A stretch of DNA of 64,000 nt, taken from NCBI RefSeq assembly GCF_001866075.3, contig NZ_CP063356.1:372001-436000 (forward strand), given 5' to 3'. Positions 55,282 through 64,000 of the stretch are shown piece by piece. Every line of letters starts with the position of its first letter. Positions within the stretch are counted from its first letter, which is position 1. The notes beneath the pieces were generated by a model that saw only the letters and a list, made by a program, of their open reading frames with translations, had not been told where the DNA came from and searched no databases. The translations under genes and the position numbers were made by a program. The DNA comes from Anaerobacillus isosaccharinicus (lineage in GTDB: Bacteria; Bacillota; Bacilli; Bacillales; Anaerobacillaceae).

Positions 55282-58200
55282 TGTCCGCAGTCTCGAAAAT
55301 TGTCATATTAACTTGCAGTGACGATATGACGTGGCTTGTTATGTAGAGTCACACTCATTGCCACTGGCGATTGATTTAGTCACTTAATTTGGCGCATCCA
55401 AAGCGAAGAACCTAGATGAAATTTCTAAGATCGTTTTTAAACACTTCAACTACTTTTTCTAATGCTACCTTTTTCTCCAATAAATCGTGTATTTCAGCTC
55501 TTAATTGATCAACCATAGTCTCCATTTCGCTTGATCCCATCTTCAAGCTGGTTCTTATAATCTTCTAAGTTATTAATCATCTTCGATTTACTTTCCCTTT
55601 ATAATGATTACACGGTGAATGTGGATTCTCCACAACTTTATTTCCTTGAAGAAATGCATCTAAAAGACTTTGACTACATAGAGTATTAATTTTTCTCGAA
55701 CTCTAGCAAAGTTATGAATTGCCTGAATGGCTTCTTCTGAAAAAATCTCATATGGTGTTTCAACTACTATCAATTGATGTTTAATGTAAGCTTTTGTTTC
55801 TTGCTCAGTTAGCCCTGTTACTTGGTATCGCATTTTGTATCCTTTGATCGATAGCTTCTAGGTGCTTCACTTTAATTGATTTCGTAGACTAGGTTGCCCA
55901 ACGACAATAAGGGTAAGAGGAGACATAGGAATTTTCTTTAAAGTTAAGTATGAAGCGTAACTCCTTGCAACATCGGCTCCAGAAATGGTGTGCTTCATCA
56001 CTAACAATAACTGGTGTTTTTCTCTCATTCTCATAAATATCTAACATTAAAGATTGGTACTGTCGTTTCGCTTCGGTTGATCGAAATGTAGGTGAATTCC
56101 AAAGTTTTTGTAAACTTCTCGATAAAATAGTTTAGGAGTTAGTTCAGAGTCACATAAATATAAATAACGGTATTTTTGTACGATCTAGTTTTTGTACTAA
56201 TGATCTACAGCCGTTGATTTTCCATACCAGCCTCACCAGTTAATAAGCAAAACTGTCGATTTTCAAAGCAGCGTACTTCTAATCGAGCTGTTGCTTCATT
56301 GTAGCTATAGATGAGCTATATAGTTGTTCAATTAAAATCTCACGAGTAAATGGAACACCTTTCATTTTCGAAGAAATCTAACATTCGCTACGCCCCCTTG
56401 ATTTTTCTTTCCATTGGACAAAACTTGTGGTTCCTAGTTGTTTTCGCTTTTCCTCATCCTGCTGTTTTTTCAACCGATCTAAATAATCCGATACAGCCGT
56501 TGGTGAGGACTTTTCATCATATGGTTCATGAAGTTTTGAATGACTTTGATTTCGCAGTTCAGCTGGTTTGCATCTGGGTAGCGCAAGTCATCTTTCCAAA
56601 CCTGTACATAGGATAAATCAAATGGGTTATAACGAACGATAATTTTTTACCCCGTAAAGACGAATCTACATCGTAAAGATTTCCTCTAATTCAATCACCG
56701 CTGTTTTTCTAACTGAACGGTCTTCTTCCCATAAAGATTTCTTTTAACTCTTCAGAGAAAGAAACCGTTGTTCCTCTTGTTTCGCTTCATATCGCTTTTT
56801 GGTGTTTTTGTCCAGTCCTGCGGGTGAACCCGATGATCGTAGGCATCCAACCATGATCGCCAAGTACTCATTTAACGATTTTAATGTCGTCAACTTGCCT
56901 TGATTAATGAGAAGATTTGCTTCACCGGTAAAGCTGAATCAACATATTGGAAAAACTTTTCAACCTTGCCTTTTGATTCTGGCGAGAGTACGGGCTTGCA
57001 TGGATTAACTTCGTCCCCATACGCGCGCAAATCACTTTAAACTGTTTTGCGCTATAGACAGAGCCATTATCACAGAAAAACAAATGGGCACACCATACTT
57101 TAATACCGCTTTTTGAACACATCTTTCAAGACGTGGATAACGTTCTTCAAAAAAGAATTCAGCGTGCATAATCCGACGACTATAATCATCAATAATTGCT
57201 ATTAAGTATGCTTTCTTCTTCGCCCCGAATGATTTGGATCGGGTAAATAAAGGGCATGTTGTGTATCTGCTTGCCAACAATCATTAGGAGCTGCGTGTTC
57301 GAAATGTTGAAATTCTTTCTTTACCGCACGGTAAATATCTCGCTTACTCCAACCCTGTTCTTGAAAATATCTTGAGAGCGTACGTGTTTGAGGATTAACC
57401 TAACCGGAACACGTTCTTCTAATTCCAAAATTCGAATTACCTGTTCCACACTACGGCTAGGAAGTTCTTTTCTTAATTCCACAGCTCAGTTTCAATATAG
57501 AGTGGTCCATATTGAAGACTTCCCTTTTTCTCTTTTTTGAGGCTTTTAATGCATCAAATCCATCTTTTTCATAGTTTTTCAAATATCTTTCTAATGATCT
57601 AAGGCTAATTGTGGTTTTCTCACTGCCTGGGATGGAATATCTTTGTGCTGCAATCTCCTTTTAAAAGGGTTATATTTCTCCCCAGCATTAAGCTTTCGCT
57701 GAACAACTTGGGCAATTAACCCAAAACGAAATGCTGCGATTTCATTGCGTAAATTTTCATCCACTCGTTTTCTCCTTTTTACAAATGTAAACACTCTTAA
57801 TTTTCTTCTGTTTTTAAGAAAGGAAAACAGACATATTTTTAGGTAGAAAAAGGGGTAGAAACCAATTTTATGCAATTGAAACGACATTCCTGGTGGCTAC
57901 CAGAATAACCCTTTGTGTTGACGAAGATTGAGTGATGAGAATAACTTTCCTTTTCCAGGAATATGTTTTTTTCCATGAAACAAAATCTTGAAGTAAAGCT
58001 CACACTCTTGGATAAGACTAATTCCCTTACGGTAAAGTTCAAGTAAATCATCACCTGCTTGGTAATCATGCGCCAATCTAACACGTTGCTTGGCAATCCA
58101 CTGATTAAAGCGAGAGGTTAATTTCATTTTCCAACGACGTAAAGTCCGTAAGGAAATGATTGGGACTGTATCAATGAGAAAGTCGCTTAGTGAGATGCGT

Positions 58201-58690
58201 TAACGGAACTCCCATTAACAACCACCGTGCAATAAATTCACGAAAAACATTTGAAAAACGAGACCAAGGAGTAAGAAAAACAATGGAGTAACGAAAACGT
58301 ACGATCACAAGAACCACAACGCCTTCTTAACACAAAGATTATCGAGGACTGGTGTTTCATATGAACCCATCTTTTATATTTGCCGTGTTTTTTCATTCTT
58401 CTACCGCAGCACGGACATCGTAATTCAACATCATACTTATTAATGGGATCATTATACTTCTTGATAGAACGGAAGCGAATCTAGTAAAATAATCATAGTT
58501 AGTTAGAGGTCATTTGTCCAGCCGCCAAGCTATTGAGACAAATGACCTTTTCCTTTTCTAAAGAGTTGTCAACTCTAACAGACCATTATACTATGGTCGT
58601 TAGAGTTGACGGCTCTTATATTATATTTTTTACGATCAAAAAAGGCAGCTAAAATTTTACCAATTACGACGTTGGAGGTGACCCCCAACA
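55282..58690 (-). mobile_element. TGT...ACA transposon, copy 2, degraded and inverted
   Basis: The element runs TGTCCGCAGTC (55282) to GACCCCCAACA (58690) and carries its own 6-bp duplication CTATTC (55276-55281 and 58691-58696). It is the reverse complement of 28727-32147 with many indels. Pieces of the coiled-coil protein (about 55,430-55,590), the ATPase (about 55,610-56,380), the transposase (about 56,390-57,760) and the zinc-finger protein (about 57,897-58,440) are recognisable. None is intact. It interrupts the HNH gene. Confidence 0.85.
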
Positions 58691-59274
58691 CTATTCATAC
58701 CACTGCTAAAAAACAGTGAATAATCTGCTATAGGAATACTATCTTCGTATGTTATATCACAGAATAAGAATTGTTTTTCTGTTGGTAAGTAATCAAAATA
58801 AAAATTAATGAATGTTCTATTATTCTTTTGATCAATCCATTCATCCTTTTTTTTTCTATTACATTGAGCACAACATGGAAATAAATTAATTGGCATTACA
58901 CTATATTCTGGAAATAATGATTTTGGTAAATAGTGATCAAAAGTATCAACCATGTTTATCCCACAATAATGACACTTATCACGAAACTCATTTGATTGTA
59001 ATAATATAATTTTCTTCTTAATTAAATCTAGGGGTTTGGTTGGCGCTTCATAACAATGAAGAAGGGCATCTTTAAGATCAATATTATCTGTATAATCTAA
59101 TTTATATTGAAGTATTTCAGCAAGTTCATCTACTGACTGTTCATATTTTAAATATTGAGATTCTATCATATCGTAAGCAAATTTCAATATATTTTTTCGA
59201 GACTCTTGTTTTGCATCAACTATTGTTTCAAATTCTTTAAAATATGATGTTCTTAATGGCACTAAATTTTTCAT
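58691..59274 (-). pseudogene. HNH endonuclease (PtuB-like), 5' part
   Basis: From ATG 59274 the frame encodes about 195 residues up to the transposon (...LFFSSGMN). The HNH motif is clear: CHYCGINMVDTFDHYLPKS (two Cys, then the catalytic His in FDHY, about 99-113) and FPCCAQCNRKKKDEW (second Cys pair and Asn, about 130-142). It is two bases downstream of the ATPase stop. ATPase plus HNH in this order is the Septu (PtuA-PtuB) arrangement, in which PtuB is the nuclease. The gene is broken by the transposon and by a shift, so this system is probably inactive here. Confidence 0.75.
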
Positions 59275-59276
59275 TT

Positions 59277-60683
59277 TTAATCCTTCTTTGTTTCCGCTAA
59301 AAGTGTTTTAATATACATTTTTGCTGAAAAACTTAATTTATTTGAAAATAGATTTAAAATCTCACTATACGTTAGTTTATTGACCTCAATTAACCTTCTA
59401 AATAATTCTTCATACCTTTTATCGTTGTTTACCGTTCCAAAAATATCTTCTGTAATTGAAGATATATCTCCTCCAAAACATTCTATTCCTAATTTTCTCA
59501 CAACAGGTTGGTTTCCAATTCTTTCAAATACATTCACACGTTTAGAGGGGATCTCCTGCAATATTATAGGTGAGTGAGTTGAAATTATTGCATATGAATT
59601 ATAAACTTCTAGTAGATTTGATAACATATTAACATGATTTGAAATAGCGTTAGGATGCAAATATAATTCTGGTTCGTCAAAAAGTAGTAATGATTCATTT
59701 TTTATATTTGAGATAACATCAGTTATTGTTGTTAATATCATATTCTGTCCAGAACTAAGTTCTTCTAAGTATGGTTTACTTTCAATAAAACTCAGAATTT
59801 CAGGGGCAATAACATTAGATAGTATTTTTCTCCAATCATCTATTCTGTCTAATTCTTTTATTTGTTGAATTGAATTCTCTAACTTCTTTTCCATTTGATA
59901 GGTATTCATTAATTTTTTTTTGCTCCAAAGACCACAATATCTATAGCTATAATACTTTGTAGATTTTGGTTTACTAAAATTATCAAAGTAACTATATGAT
60001 ATCGTAATAACTCTACTGAATATAGGGGTCTCGGGTTTGAAATTTCCCCTGTTATTCTTCATTCCACTTAATGCTTCTGCTAAATTGGCTAATAGTTGAG
60101 TTTTTCCAGTTCCATTTTTACCGATAATAGCATTGATTCTATACGGAAGTATATCTTTATTAAAATCAATTTCTACTTCATGAGCACTATCTGCATTACT
60201 TAACTTGGTTTCAAATTTAAATTTAAAAATGTTATTAGGTTTTATTTCGCTAGAATCCCGAAATAAGTATTTTGCTTCTTGGAAAGCCTTCCTAGCTTCA
60301 CTATTTCTAAGTAGAGAGGTTTCGAATCCATCAATTGTCAAAATCATACTGGCCAAATCTTCATTATAAATAACGTCATTTAAATTAGTTAATATTTTTT
60401 CATAAGTTGCTTTTTCCAAATCTAGTAGCTTTTCATAAAACTCAACACTTTGTCCTAAGGAATAAAAATTATCATCAAGTTTTTCGAACAAATTAGGTAT
60501 AATTGTGGTTGCAGAATTCTCGTCAAGAATTTTGATATGTCCCAATTCAACTTCCTTCATATTTTGATCATAATAAGTTATATCATGTGTTGTTTTAAAA
60601 CCATAATCATCCCAACTAGAATAATGTAATACAATACACGGAAAAACACAGTTCTTTGGTAATGAACCCCTATAGAATCTCAT
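59277..60683 (-). CDS. AAA family ATPase, Septu PtuA-like
   Basis: The 468-residue protein starts MRFYRGSLPKNCVFPCIVLHYSSWDDYGFKT, an N-terminal domain common in defence ATPases paired with HNH proteins. Then follow Walker A IIGKNGTGKTQLL (about 185-197), the ABC-type signature ELSSGQNMILTTI (about 310-322), Walker B SLLLFDEPELYLHP (about 333-346) and the H-switch ISTHSPIILQE. It is a SMC/ABC-like ATPase that senses infection and drives the partner nuclease. The frame is intact. Together with the broken HNH gene it is an orphan now. Confidence 0.8.
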   Translation of the reverse strand: MRFYRGSLPKNCVFPCIVLHYSSWDDYGFKTTHDITYYDQNMKEVELGHIKILDENSATTIIPNLFEKLDDNFYSLGQSVEFYEKLLDLEKATYEKILTNLNDVIYNEDLASMILTIDGFETSLLRNSEARKAFQEAKYLFRDSSEIKPNNIFKFKFETKLSNADSAHEVEIDFNKDILPYRINAIIGKNGTGKTQLLANLAEALSGMKNNRGNFKPETPIFSRVITISYSYFDNFSKPKSTKYYSYRYCGLWSKKKLMNTYQMEKKLENSIQQIKELDRIDDWRKILSNVIAPEILSFIESKPYLEELSSGQNMILTTITDVISNIKNESLLLFDEPELYLHPNAISNHVNMLSNLLEVYNSYAIISTHSPIILQEIPSKRVNVFERIGNQPVVRKLGIECFGGDISSITEDIFGTVNNDKRYEELFRRLIEVNKLTYSEILNLFSNKLSFSAKMYIKTLLAETKKD

Positions 60684-60751
60684 AATGTCACCCCCGAAAT
60701 TAGGAATATCTAATAATATTGCCCCTTATGTTTTAAATAAAACAACTAATA

Positions 60752-61303
60752 TTATTCTTCAAAATATTTAGCTACTTCAGTTATAATCCTTATTGTATGC
60801 CCTGTTAAAGAAACTGAGGCAACTAAAGAAAAAATAAACAAAAAAGTACTAATTGGAAATAAAAAGTCAATAGGTATAATAAAATATTCAATATTTTGTA
60901 CAAGAATATATAAAACTAGACCAACTAAAATAGTTGTTCCCCAGCTAGAGGCAACAAACCAAAAAGGAAACAGCAAATCATGTAGAGTCTTTTCTTTTAG
61001 TAGAAGCCCAATTAATTTCCCATTAGTTAATGCAGTCATTACTGCCAATGATGCTAGAACTATTGCAAATAAAGAAGCTCCTACTGTTATATAGATGTAA
61101 ACAATTTTATCTATCATTTTGGTATAAACACATATTGAAGTGAAAAAGTAAAATCGTAGTAAAACTACAAAAATTACCCCAATAATTGCCAAGAAAGTAT
61201 CCCATGAAAAAAAGATATGTCTGAGTCCAAAATTAAACAATAGATATAAAAAACTTGAACTATCAGGATTATAAAATTTATCCTTCCTAGAGAGGTTACT
61301 CAT
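60752..61303 (-). CDS. Four-helix membrane protein, possible RexB-like effector
   Basis: I start at ATG 61303 (MSNLSRKDKF), which overlaps the upstream gene by 8 bases, with AAGGA 9 bases before it. The 183 residues contain four hydrophobic segments (about 34-56, 67-95, 112-138 and 144-168) in two hairpins, short loops, and a short charged C-terminus. No family is recognised. The position behind a RexA-like gene and the four-helix topology resemble RexB of lambda, an ion channel that depolarises the cell on activation. This is a structural analogy without clear sequence match. Confidence 0.55.
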   Translation of the reverse strand: MSNLSRKDKFYNPDSSSFLYLLFNFGLRHIFFSWDTFLAIIGVIFVVLLRFYFFTSICVYTKMIDKIVYIYITVGASLFAIVLASLAVMTALTNGKLIGLLLKEKTLHDLLFPFWFVASSWGTTILVGLVLYILVQNIEYFIIPIDFLFPISTFLFIFSLVASVSLTGHTIRIITEVAKYFEE

Positions 61304-62147
61304 TTGTGTCAATCCTTGGTTTAGCATTGTTAAACATAATTTTTAGTAATCTGAAGACTTCGTTAATATTCCCCTCTTTAAGTTTAAATTCTCTTTGATT
61401 AATCATCGTATTTGAACTTATAATTTCAGAGTTACCTTCGCGATTAATAATTACAGCTCTTGATTCAGGAACATAACCTTCCTCAAGCAAGGAAAAACCT
61501 TCATCAACAAAATCCCCTTCAATGTTTACACCATCTTCATTTTCAAACTTTACATTAAGCTTCTTTGATTTTTGGTCAGCAATAATTTCATGGATGTTTT
61601 TATAGCTTTTTCTTTTCTTAAAATTAGGGGGGATTATTTCAAATTCTAAAGCTGTTACTTGAAGGGCTTTCCTTAGTAAATTTCTATATTCATTCTTCTT
61701 TGGATACGGGACAATTACAACTTGACCTATAACATAATCTATTCTTTGAAGAATTAAATCAAAATTTTCAGCAAATTGGTGTTTACTAATATTTGAATTC
61801 TCTTCAAATATTAAAATCTCCTCTTTCGGTTCATATAAAAAAAAGCTGTAATAAACTTTTGTAGGAATTTCGAAATCACCAACAGAAGTTCCTTTTAATA
61901 CCTCAGTAGTTTCATTTCTTGCCTTACACAATCTTCCTAATAAGAAGCTATTCTTTTCATCATCTAAAATAATTCTCCAATTCCATAGACCATTTGTAAC
62001 TATACAATCTTCTGTATAACTAGCGTTTCTAATCGCTGGCGGTATCTTCTTAATTAGATCTGGAACATTTGTTCCAAAGATATTTCCGTGAATATTTAAC
62101 TTTGCTGCAATTAAATTTAGTTTCTTTTTTTTAATATTAATTTTCAC
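61296..62147 (-). CDS. Soluble protein of unknown family, RexA-like in size and context
   Basis: The 283-residue protein has no membrane segment. The middle (YYSFFLYEPKEEILIFEEN, QVVIVPYPKK, TALEFEIIPP) and end (KLNVKFENEDGVNIEGDF) alternate strands as in RexA-type proteins. It overlaps the next, membrane protein gene by 8 bases, so the two form a translational pair. Its start is uncertain: GTG 62147 lies 4 bp from the IS4 copy B insertion and has no ribosome site. On the other side of the IS an ATG behind GTAGGG starts MTDKINH but is out of frame. The promoter is cut off by the IS. Confidence 0.45.
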   Translation of the reverse strand: MKINIKKKKLNLIAAKLNIHGNIFGTNVPDLIKKIPPAIRNASYTEDCIVTNGLWNWRIILDDEKNSFLLGRLCKARNETTEVLKGTSVGDFEIPTKVYYSFFLYEPKEEILIFEENSNISKHQFAENFDLILQRIDYVIGQVVIVPYPKKNEYRNLLRKALQVTALEFEIIPPNFKKRKSYKNIHEIIADQKSKKLNVKFENEDGVNIEGDFVDEGFSLLEEGYVPESRAVIINREGNSEIISSNTMINQREFKLKEGNINEVFRLLKIMFNNAKPRIDTNE

Positions 62148-62150
62148 TAG

Positions 62151-63543
62151 TGTTGCATTAATTAAATTCCACTATTAAAAATACTCAAAATGTTCAATTA
62201 TTTACTTCCGTGCATAAAAAAAGTCCTTTATAATGGATAAGTCAGGTGGTAATCCCGTCCAAATCCAATAATAAAGGAACAATCACATGGATAAGATTAC
62301 ACGAAAAACTTCATTTGGACAATGGTTTTCACCAATAAATCTCGAATTATTTGATGATCAGGTGAAAACATTGAAATTAGATTTCTACACGAAAAAACTT
62401 ACGACGGAATCATTTTTAAAATTATTACTCTACGCCCAGCTCGAAGAAGTAGAAAGTCTTCATGCGCTGAGTGACTGTCTTTTTGATGACCAGCTTCAAA
62501 AAGGTGTCAACCTTGATTCGATCAGTATCTCTCAGCTCTCACGGCGTTTGAATGGCATGAATCCAGATCTATTTCAAAGGCTTTTTCTGGATTTAGTCTC
62601 GAAAATCCATGCGAAAACACACTACACCAAGCTAATCATGCCGCTAAAGATCATTGATTCAAGCACATTGCCACTTAATTTAACCAATCACAAATGGGCA
62701 AAGTTCCGCAAAACAAAAGCGGGGGTAAAGCTACATTTGCGCCTTGTTTTTATGGAAAAAGGGATTTCCTACCCTGAAAAGGCTGTGATAACAACGGCAA
62801 AGGAACATGATCGTGGTCAACTAGAAATCATGGTAGATGACAGAGAATGCATGTATGTATTTGACCGCGGTTATCTTGATTATGAGCGCTTTGATCGCAT
62901 GACTGATGAAGGCTACTTTTTTCTTTCTAGACTACGTAAAAACGCAGTTATACGGGAAGTTTACGAATTTAAACTCCCAGAAAGTTCGGCTGTTTTATCG
63001 GATCAAATGATCTTAATTGGAACACCACAAAAACGTGCTGAAAACTACTTTCGCCTTTTAAAAGTAATTGATTCAAAAGGAAATGAACTTCATTTAATCA
63101 CAAATCGGTTTGATTTAAGTGCTGAAGAAATTTCTGAGATGTATAAGTCACGTTGGGCGATTGAGTTGTTTTTCAAATGGATCAAACAGCATCTCAGCAT
63201 CAAAAAGTTCTACGGTCAAAGCGAATGGGCAATCCACAATCAAGTGTTTATCGCATTAATTGTTTTTTGCCTACATGTTCTAGCTCAGCACGAAACGAAA
63301 AGCAAGCGAAAAACCTTACAAATTAGTCGCTACTTAAAAGCGGCCTTGTGGAAGCCAGCACATATCTGGCTTCGAAAAATTGAAGGAAAAGCCGTTCCAT
63401 AATAAACAAACTGTCGTCGTCCCTAATGTCTAATTGTAAATAAATGCCAAATGGATGGAGCCACCTTTGCTTAGGTATTTACTTTTTTGGCTCTAAACAG
63501 GAAAAACCTTAAGACTGAAAATTCAGTCAAATTTTATGCAACA
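62151..63543 (+). mobile_element. IS4-family element, copy B (1,393 bp)
   Basis: TGTTGCAT and ATGCAACA ends with CTAG on both sides (62147-62150 and 63544-63547). It stands in opposite orientation to copy A and differs by one A in the 5' leader run. It separates the RexA-like gene from its upstream region. Confidence 0.9.
62287..63402 (+). CDS. IS4-family transposase, copy B
   Basis: Identical 371-residue protein to copy A, with the same DDE and YREK motifs and an intact frame. Because it is antisense to the RexA-like operon, it also blocks transcription from the original promoter. Confidence 0.92.
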   Translation: MDKITRKTSFGQWFSPINLELFDDQVKTLKLDFYTKKLTTESFLKLLLYAQLEEVESLHALSDCLFDDQLQKGVNLDSISISQLSRRLNGMNPDLFQRLFLDLVSKIHAKTHYTKLIMPLKIIDSSTLPLNLTNHKWAKFRKTKAGVKLHLRLVFMEKGISYPEKAVITTAKEHDRGQLEIMVDDRECMYVFDRGYLDYERFDRMTDEGYFFLSRLRKNAVIREVYEFKLPESSAVLSDQMILIGTPQKRAENYFRLLKVIDSKGNELHLITNRFDLSAEEISEMYKSRWAIELFFKWIKQHLSIKKFYGQSEWAIHNQVFIALIVFCLHVLAQHETKSKRKTLQISRYLKAALWKPAHIWLRKIEGKAVP

Positions 63544-63632
63544 CTAGTGATTAATTTTATCTGTCATATTATCCCTACCAATACTTTTTTATATAGTAGT
63601 AATACTACAATATGACAAAAAATCCCTTCTTT

Positions 63633-63788
63633 CTACACTATTTTTTTTATTCTAAATACCTTACTAGGATTACATTGTGTAAGTTCGTTTTGCGAGTTCT
63701 CAATTTGTTTTTGATTTCCCTTTTTCACAGGCCACCAGATAAATTCATTTTTAATGTTAGTAGGTACTTTTACCTCTAATATATACAT
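63633..63788 (-). CDS. Small 51-residue protein at the element right end
   Basis: ATG 63788 follows GGATGGTGAG and opens MYILEVKVPTNIKNEFIWWPVKKGN and onwards, ending KKIV. It is the first gene inside the right end of the element, 70 bp from the attachment repeat, on the strand of the RexA-like operon. It resembles small phage-type proteins, but no family is known. A role as directionality factor or regulator is possible. Sequence 63,544-63,632 has nothing else. Confidence 0.5.
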   Translation of the reverse strand: MYILEVKVPTNIKNEFIWWPVKKGNQKQIENSQNELTQCNPSKVFRIKKIV

Positions 63789-63843
63789 AACTACTCACCA
63801 TCCTTTAATTGACTACTTTTACTATTTCCTACCTTTACATACA

Positions 63844-64000
63844 TCAAGCATCTTTGAAATACGAAGCCCAGCCTTCGTTCATGATCTTCGTTTCTAGTTG
63901 CGGCCAGAAGTACAGCATTTCTTCACGCATCATTGTTAAAACGTCTCGTTGCCAAGGCTCTAGCTCACGGCTGTATTCTTCAATGAATAAGAGAATGTCT
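63844..64000 (-). pseudogene. spoVR: spoVR, 5' half (split by the integrated element; continues beyond window)
   Basis: The frame reads [23 protein letters not shown] in the SpoVR sequence and then runs into the element as FKDA, ending at a TGA (63844-63846). The point of divergence is the 24-bp repeat 63,858-63,881. It joins in frame to 41,764-42,401 on excision. The start codon is outside the window. Before excision the N-terminal product is a truncated protein. Confidence 0.9.
63858..63881. repeat. Right attachment repeat of the spoVR element
   Basis: Identical 24 bp to 42,378-42,401, in the same orientation. The distance between the two is 21,480 bp, which is the size of the circle released on excision. 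Confidence 0.9.

Larger units (their letters stand above)
42378..63881. mobile_element. 21.5-kb integrated element splitting spoVR
   Basis: The element lies between the 24-bp direct repeats. It encodes serine recombinases, an XRE regulator, several small proteins, an OLD/TOPRIM pair, a RexAB-like pair and a Septu-like ATPase with HNH. It also holds IS1182, IS21, IS4 and TGT...ACA transposon insertions. Excision would make a 21,480-bp circle and restore spoVR. The layout matches sporulation intervening elements such as skin; I recall spoVR being reported as such a target in another Bacillaceae, from memory. Confidence 0.85.

Noticed and set aside
55282-55306. The start of a 96-residue gene at 55,306
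   Set aside because: The first nine residues are encoded by the transposon end; the rest is the tail of the HNH gene.
56350-56616. Plus-strand frame of 88 residues in transposon copy 2
   Set aside because: It is antisense to the degraded transposase, and the same mirror frame occurs at 30,782-31,027 in copy 1.
28727-58690. A single 30-kb composite transposon bounded by inverted TGTTGGGGG ends
   Set aside because: Each end belongs to a separate copy with its own second end and its own 6-bp target duplication (CAGTAC and CTATTC), so they are two independent insertions.
36247-63543. A composite transposon formed by the two IS4 copies
   Set aside because: Each copy has its own CTAG on both sides, and the region between includes half of one gene system and the spoVR border, so it was not moved as a unit.

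Overview
The window looks like chromosome from a low-GC, spore-forming Bacillaceae, possibly alkaliphilic. The evidence is AT-rich DNA with strong AGGAGG-type ribosome sites, a split spoVR sporulation gene, a phoA/uppP/rodA envelope cluster, and an SbtA/SbtB-type sodium-bicarbonate transporter pair. Mobile DNA and its debris are unusually dense: at least nine types of insertion element, several nested, and most with target duplications that can be read directly.

Layout. 1-970: a decayed spoVR 3' fragment and a DsrE-like gene. 965-2398: an IS6/IS240-like transposase. 2.5-12.8 kb: transporters and envelope genes (MFS, SLC13/DASS permease, an RND/MMPL exporter split in two with its TetR regulator and operator, an SH3-domain lipoprotein, and sbtA/sbtB). 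12.8-24.0 kb: three identical 1,884-bp IS copies, two of them a head-to-tail dimer, plus ISL3 and IS1182 elements. One IS sits between phoA and its likely PhoP boxes, and the IS1182 sits inside the phoA terminator. 24.3-28 kb: uppP, rodA and a hypothetical gene. 28.4-32.8 kb: a HEPN-domain gene interrupted by a TGT...ACA transposon. 33.2-41.4 kb: a Tn554-family element (tnpA, tnpB, tnpC) broken by an IS4 and an IS21 copy. 41.76-64.0 kb: spoVR split by an integrated element.

The main result is at 42,378-63,881. The two halves of spoVR (minus strand) are separated by about 21.5 kb bounded by a perfect 24-bp direct repeat that lies inside the spoVR coding sequence. Recombination between the repeats would release a 21,480-bp circle and rebuild spoVR in frame. 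This is the architecture of sporulation-excised intervening elements such as skin in sigK. The element encodes one intact large serine recombinase, two adjacent disrupted ones, an XRE regulator and several proteins of 51-74 residues that could be excision factors.

Its cargo looks defensive. At the left end, 11 bp from the repeat, an OLD-type ATPase is coupled to a TOPRIM protein (a PARIS-like pair). At the right end a compact cluster encodes a RexA-like soluble protein, a four-helix membrane protein, a Septu-like ATPase and an HNH nuclease; the HNH gene is broken by a second, degraded copy of the TGT...ACA transposon. The middle holds fossil IS1182 and IS21 elements. I infer that the element carries anti-phage genes in the germline and is removed from the mother cell when SpoVR is needed; the sequence does not prove this. 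No tRNA, rRNA or CRISPR array was seen.
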